DNA from: Pseudomonadota bacterium
Lineage (GTDB): Bacteria > Desulfobacterota > Desulfobulbia > Desulfobulbales > Desulfobulbaceae
Direction of reading: 5' to 3'
NCBI GenBank assembly: GCA_009782165.1
Contig: WQUH01000291.1
Coordinates: 1-8,467 of the forward strand
DNA: 8,467 nucleotides
In this document: in pieces, positions 5,885-8,467 of the stretch
Layout: each line of letters starts with the position of its first letter
Position numbering within the stretch: the stretch's first letter is position 1
The notes under the pieces: model-generated
What the model was told of the DNA's origin: nothing
Seen by the model: only the letters and a program-made list of their open reading frames with translations
The model's database searches: none
Made by a program: the position numbers and the translations under genes

Positions 5885-6979
5885 ATGCATGGAATAAATT
5901 CTGTTCTCGCTTTCATCATTGTCCTTGGCGTCCTGATTTTTGTCCATGAGCTGGGCCACTTCCTGCTGGCCAAGGCCTTCGGGGTGCGGGTGCTGAAATT
6001 TTCCCTCGGCTTCGGCAACAAGCTGGTGGCGCGGCAATGGGGCGAGACCGAATACCTGATCAGCGCCTTTCCCCTGGGCGGCTATGTCAAGATGTACGGC
6101 GAGCACCAGGAGGAAGAGGTGCGCCCGGAGGATCGGCACCGCTCCTTTTCCCACAAGGCGGTGTGGCAGCGGTTCAGCATCGTGTTCGGCGGGCCGCTGT
6201 TCAACCTGCTGTTTGCCGTGGCGCTCTTCTTTGCCATGTTCATGTTCGCCGGTATCCCCGAACCCATCGATTCCACCCGGATCGGCGAGGTTGCCGCCGG
6301 TTCGCCGGCCGACCAGGCCGGTCTGAAGACCGGAGATGTCATCCGGTCCATCAACGCGGCCTCCGTCACCTCCTGGGTGCAGGTGTCCGAACGCATCCAG
6401 GACAGCGGCGGCGAAGCCGTGACCCTGGTGGTGGACCGCCAGGGACAGGAGTTGACCTGCACCGCCAAACCGACGATGCAGAAGGTGAAAAACCTGTTCG
6501 GCGAGGAGGTGGGCGAGCGCTACATGCTCGGCATTACCCGCAGCAGCGACTTCACCTACCGGGCGGCTTCCTTCGGCGAATCGTGCGAAGCGGCCCTGTG
6601 GCAGACCTGGAACCTCGGCTACCTGACGGTGATGGGGATCGTCAAGATGATCCAGCGGGTCATTCCGGCCAGCGAACTGGGCGGCCCGATTCGGATCGCC
6701 GAGATAGCCGGCGAGCGGATGGAGGCCGGTTGGCTGAACCTGCTCTACTTCATGGGCCTGCTGAGCGTCAATCTCGGCATCCTCAACCTGTTGCCCGTGC
6801 CGGTGCTGGACGGCGGCCATCTGGTGTTTCTGTCCCTGGAAGCGGTCCGGCGCAGGCCCTTGAGCGACCGGGCCATGGAGATCAGCCAGAAAGCCGGCAT
6901 CGCCATTTTGGGCACCCTGATGGTGTTCGTTTTTTACAACGACATCCTGCGGCTGGTCAAACGATGGCTGATCTCCTGA
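5885..6979 (+). CDS. rseP: RIP metalloprotease RseP (site-2 protease family)
   Basis: This inner-membrane zinc metalloprotease cleaves transmembrane segments; in E. coli RseP cuts the anti-sigma factor RseA and clears remnant signal peptides. The 364-residue protein has the zinc motif HELGH (21-25) in its first membrane helix, GGPLFNLLFAVALFF (102-116) in the next, one PDZ domain (about 127-195) with GSPADQAGLKTGDVI (139-153), and the third zinc-ligand motif PVLDGGHL (306-313) in a C-terminal membrane helix. E. coli RseP has about 450 residues and two tandem PDZ domains; this shorter form has one, as in many non-gamma lineages. ATG 5885 is preferred to an in-frame TTG at 5879, but neither has a clear Shine-Dalgarno. 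Its substrate here is unknown. tsaB overlaps its end by 16 nt. Confidence 0.93.
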   Translation: MHGINSVLAFIIVLGVLIFVHELGHFLLAKAFGVRVLKFSLGFGNKLVARQWGETEYLISAFPLGGYVKMYGEHQEEEVRPEDRHRSFSHKAVWQRFSIVFGGPLFNLLFAVALFFAMFMFAGIPEPIDSTRIGEVAAGSPADQAGLKTGDVIRSINAASVTSWVQVSERIQDSGGEAVTLVVDRQGQELTCTAKPTMQKVKNLFGEEVGERYMLGITRSSDFTYRAASFGESCEAALWQTWNLGYLTVMGIVKMIQRVIPASELGGPIRIAEIAGERMEAGWLNLLYFMGLLSVNLGILNLLPVPVLDGGHLVFLSLEAVRRRPLSDRAMEISQKAGIAILGTLMVFVFYNDILRLVKRWLIS

Positions 6980-7692
6980 TCCTGGCCATCGAGACGGCGA
7001 CCGGCTGCGGCAGCGTGGCCCTGACCAGGGGCGCCGGCCCGGCGGGCAGGGTGCTGGCCGAAATGACCCTTCAGCCCGAAGTCACCCATGCCAGGCGTTT
7101 GCTGGGCTCGGTCGCCGCGGTGATGGCGGCGGCCGGAGTCGGCTGGAGCGAACTGGCGGCGGTGGCGGTCAGCCAGGGGCCGGGCTCGTTCACCGGCCTG
7201 CGGATCGGTATGGCGGCCGCCCAGGGGCTGGCCATGGCCCTGGCCGCTCCCCTGCTGCCCGTGCCCACCCTGGACGGACTGGCGGCCCAGGTCGTTCCGG
7301 GCGATCTGCCCATCTGCTGCCTGCTCGATGCGCGCAAACAGCAGGTCTACGCCGGGTTCTACCGCTTCCGGCAGGCGCAATGGCAGCGGACCGAGCCCTT
7401 CCTGGCCGTGAGCCCCAGGGAGCTGGCCCAGCAGGTTCTGGCGGAACCGACCCTGCTGGTCGGCCCCGGCCTGCATGTCTGCCGGGCCGAGTTGGCCGCC
7501 CAGCCGCTGGCGCGGCTTGCCGAGGCGGGCTTGATCCATCCCAGGGCGGCAATGATCGGCCTGTGCGCCGGCCAGATGCTGACCGACGGCGTCGGCCCGG
7601 CCACCGAACCGGTGACGCCGCTGTATGTGCGGGCCTCGGAGGCGGAACTGAACATGCGGACCATGCGGGAGGCAGGGCGGGAAACGACATGA
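6964..7692 (+). CDS. tsaB: tRNA t6A37 threonylcarbamoyltransferase complex subunit TsaB
   Basis: TsaB is the non-catalytic partner that dimerises with TsaD and, with TsaE, transfers threonylcarbamoyl to A37 of ANN-decoding tRNAs. The 242-residue protein has an ASKHA-type fold, with the opening LLILAIETATGCGSVAL (4-20), the family hallmark QGPGSFTGLRIGMA (71-84), LLDARKQQVYAGFY (120-133) and the C-terminal PLYVRASEAE (219-228). The ATG at 6964 is chosen because the IET motif normally lies a few residues from the start; the frame stays open far upstream inside rseP only as a shadow. It overlaps rseP by 16 nt and has no evident Shine-Dalgarno, suggesting coupled translation. The gene is very GC-rich. 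Family is clear; assignment as TsaB rather than TsaD rests on length and on the missing TsaD metal-binding HxxxH motif. Confidence 0.93.
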   Translation: MADLLILAIETATGCGSVALTRGAGPAGRVLAEMTLQPEVTHARRLLGSVAAVMAAAGVGWSELAAVAVSQGPGSFTGLRIGMAAAQGLAMALAAPLLPVPTLDGLAAQVVPGDLPICCLLDARKQQVYAGFYRFRQAQWQRTEPFLAVSPRELAQQVLAEPTLLVGPGLHVCRAELAAQPLARLAEAGLIHPRAAMIGLCAGQMLTDGVGPATEPVTPLYVRASEAELNMRTMREAGRETT

Positions 7693-8467
7693 TTGCACGC
7701 AGAGAAACCCGCCAAATCCAGGTCGGCCCGGTGGCCGTCGGTGGCGGCGCGCCCATCGCGGTCCAGTCGATGACCAACACCATGACCGACGATGTCGAGG
7801 CCACGGTTCGGCAGATCCACGAGCTGGAGGCGGCCGGATGCGAGATCATCCGGGTGGCGGCGCCGGACATGGCCGCGGCCCGCGCCATCGCCGCGATCAG
7901 GGCGCGGATCGCCATCCCCCTGATTGCCGATATCCACTTCGACGCCCGGCTGGCGGTGGCGGCCATGGAACATGGGGCCCAGGGCATCCGCATCAATCCG
8001 GGCAACCTCGGCGGGCCGGACAAACTGGCACGGGTGGTGGACGCGGCCAAGCTGCACCGGGTGCCGATCCGGGTGGGGGTCAATTCCGGCTCCATTGACA
8101 AAACCCTCCTGGCCCGTTATGGCTATCCGACCCCGGAACGGCCGGACGCCCTGATCGCCAGCGCGCTCGATAACGTCCGCCTGCTGGAGGAGCACGGGTT
8201 TTGCGAGATCAAGATCTCGATCAAATCCGCGGACGTCCTGACCACCATCGCCGGCTATCGGCTGTTGGCGGAAAAGACCGACTACCCGCTGCACCTCGGG
8301 GTGACCGAGGCGGGCGGCCTGATTGCCGGCACGGTCAAGTCGAGCGTGGCCCTGGGCATCCTGCTGGCCGAGGGGATCGGCGATACCTTCCGCATCTCGC
8401 TGACCCGCGATCCGGTGGAGGAGGTGCGGGTCGGATTCGAGCTGCTGCGCGCCCTGCGGATCCGCGA
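7689..8467 (+). CDS. ispG: 4-hydroxy-3-methylbut-2-enyl diphosphate synthase (IspG/GcpE), 3' end outside window
   Basis: IspG reduces MEcPP to HMBPP, the penultimate MEP step, using a 4Fe-4S cluster and an electron donor such as flavodoxin or ferredoxin. The visible 259 codons form the N-terminal TIM-barrel domain: RRETRQIQVGPVAVGGGAPI (4-23), VQSMTNTMTDD (25-35), LIADIHFDARLA (78-89), GIRINPGNLG (99-108), and then KSADVLTT (179-186), LGVTEAGG (203-210) and EGIGDTFRISLT (228-239). The frame is open to the right edge, so the C-terminal iron-sulfur domain with its cluster cysteines is not seen; family length suggests about 90-110 residues are missing. The ATG overlaps the tsaB stop in ATGA, with GGGA (7679-7682) 6 nt upstream. 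Together with dxr it puts two MEP enzymes in one operon. Confidence 0.95.
   Translation, partial: MIARRETRQIQVGPVAVGGGAPIAVQSMTNTMTDDVEATVRQIHELEAAGCEIIRVAAPDMAAARAIAAIRARIAIPLIADIHFDARLAVAAMEHGAQGIRINPGNLGGPDKLARVVDAAKLHRVPIRVGVNSGSIDKTLLARYGYPTPERPDALIASALDNVRLLEEHGFCEIKISIKSADVLTTIAGYRLLAEKTDYPLHLGVTEAGGLIAGTVKSSVALGILLAEGIGDTFRISLTRDPVEEVRVGFELLRALRIR

Noticed and set aside
6037..6963. Upstream in-frame extension of tsaB through rseP.
   Set aside because: The extension is an out-of-frame reading of rseP rich in Arg, Gly and Pro, and TsaB homologues begin at the IET motif near 6964.

Overview
The window is a dense, single-strand block of core housekeeping genes from a GC-rich Gram-negative bacterium. 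All ten genes lie on the + strand, in the order rpsB, tsf, pyrH, frr, uppS, cdsA, dxr, rseP, tsaB, ispG; the last is cut by the right edge. The order rpsB-tsf-pyrH-frr-uppS-cdsA-dxr-rseP is widely conserved in proteobacteria. The continuation after rseP into tsaB and ispG, rather than bamA/skp/lpxD, together with a short EF-Ts and a single-PDZ RseP, suggests a deltaproteobacterial (Desulfobacterota-type) lineage. The exact taxon cannot be fixed from the sequence alone.

Layout. Bases 1-204 hold no convincing gene. They carry a plausible rpsB promoter (extended -10 at 105-113 with an AT-rich tract upstream) and a leader with a two-tier hairpin (131-171). The translation block follows: rpsB (205-984), tsf (1117-1707), pyrH (1784-2491) and frr (2567-3124). 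These four genes are separated by spacers of 132, 76 and 75 nt, and the first two spacers each contain a GC-rich stem-loop without a T-tract. From frr onward the genes pack tightly: an 18-nt gap to uppS, a 3-nt gap to cdsA, and a 1-nt TGATG overlap to dxr. A 46-nt gap before rseP could hold a weak internal promoter. rseP and tsaB overlap by 16 nt, and tsaB and ispG by 4 nt.

How the genes work together. S2, EF-Ts and ribosome recycling factor serve translation, TsaB serves tRNA t6A modification, and PyrH supplies UDP for RNA and cell-wall precursors. Dxr and IspG are the second and the penultimate enzymes of the MEP isoprenoid pathway, whose products UppS elongates to the C55 lipid carrier for peptidoglycan and LPS. 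CdsA makes CDP-diacylglycerol for phospholipids, and RseP is an inner-membrane intramembrane protease. The operon therefore couples protein synthesis to envelope growth.

I found no mobile element, CRISPR array, tRNA, rRNA or novel system. The points worth a second look are small: leader and spacer RNA structures, residue substitutions in CdsA and PyrH, start and coupling arrangements, and a marked rise in GC content from rpsB to the distal genes.
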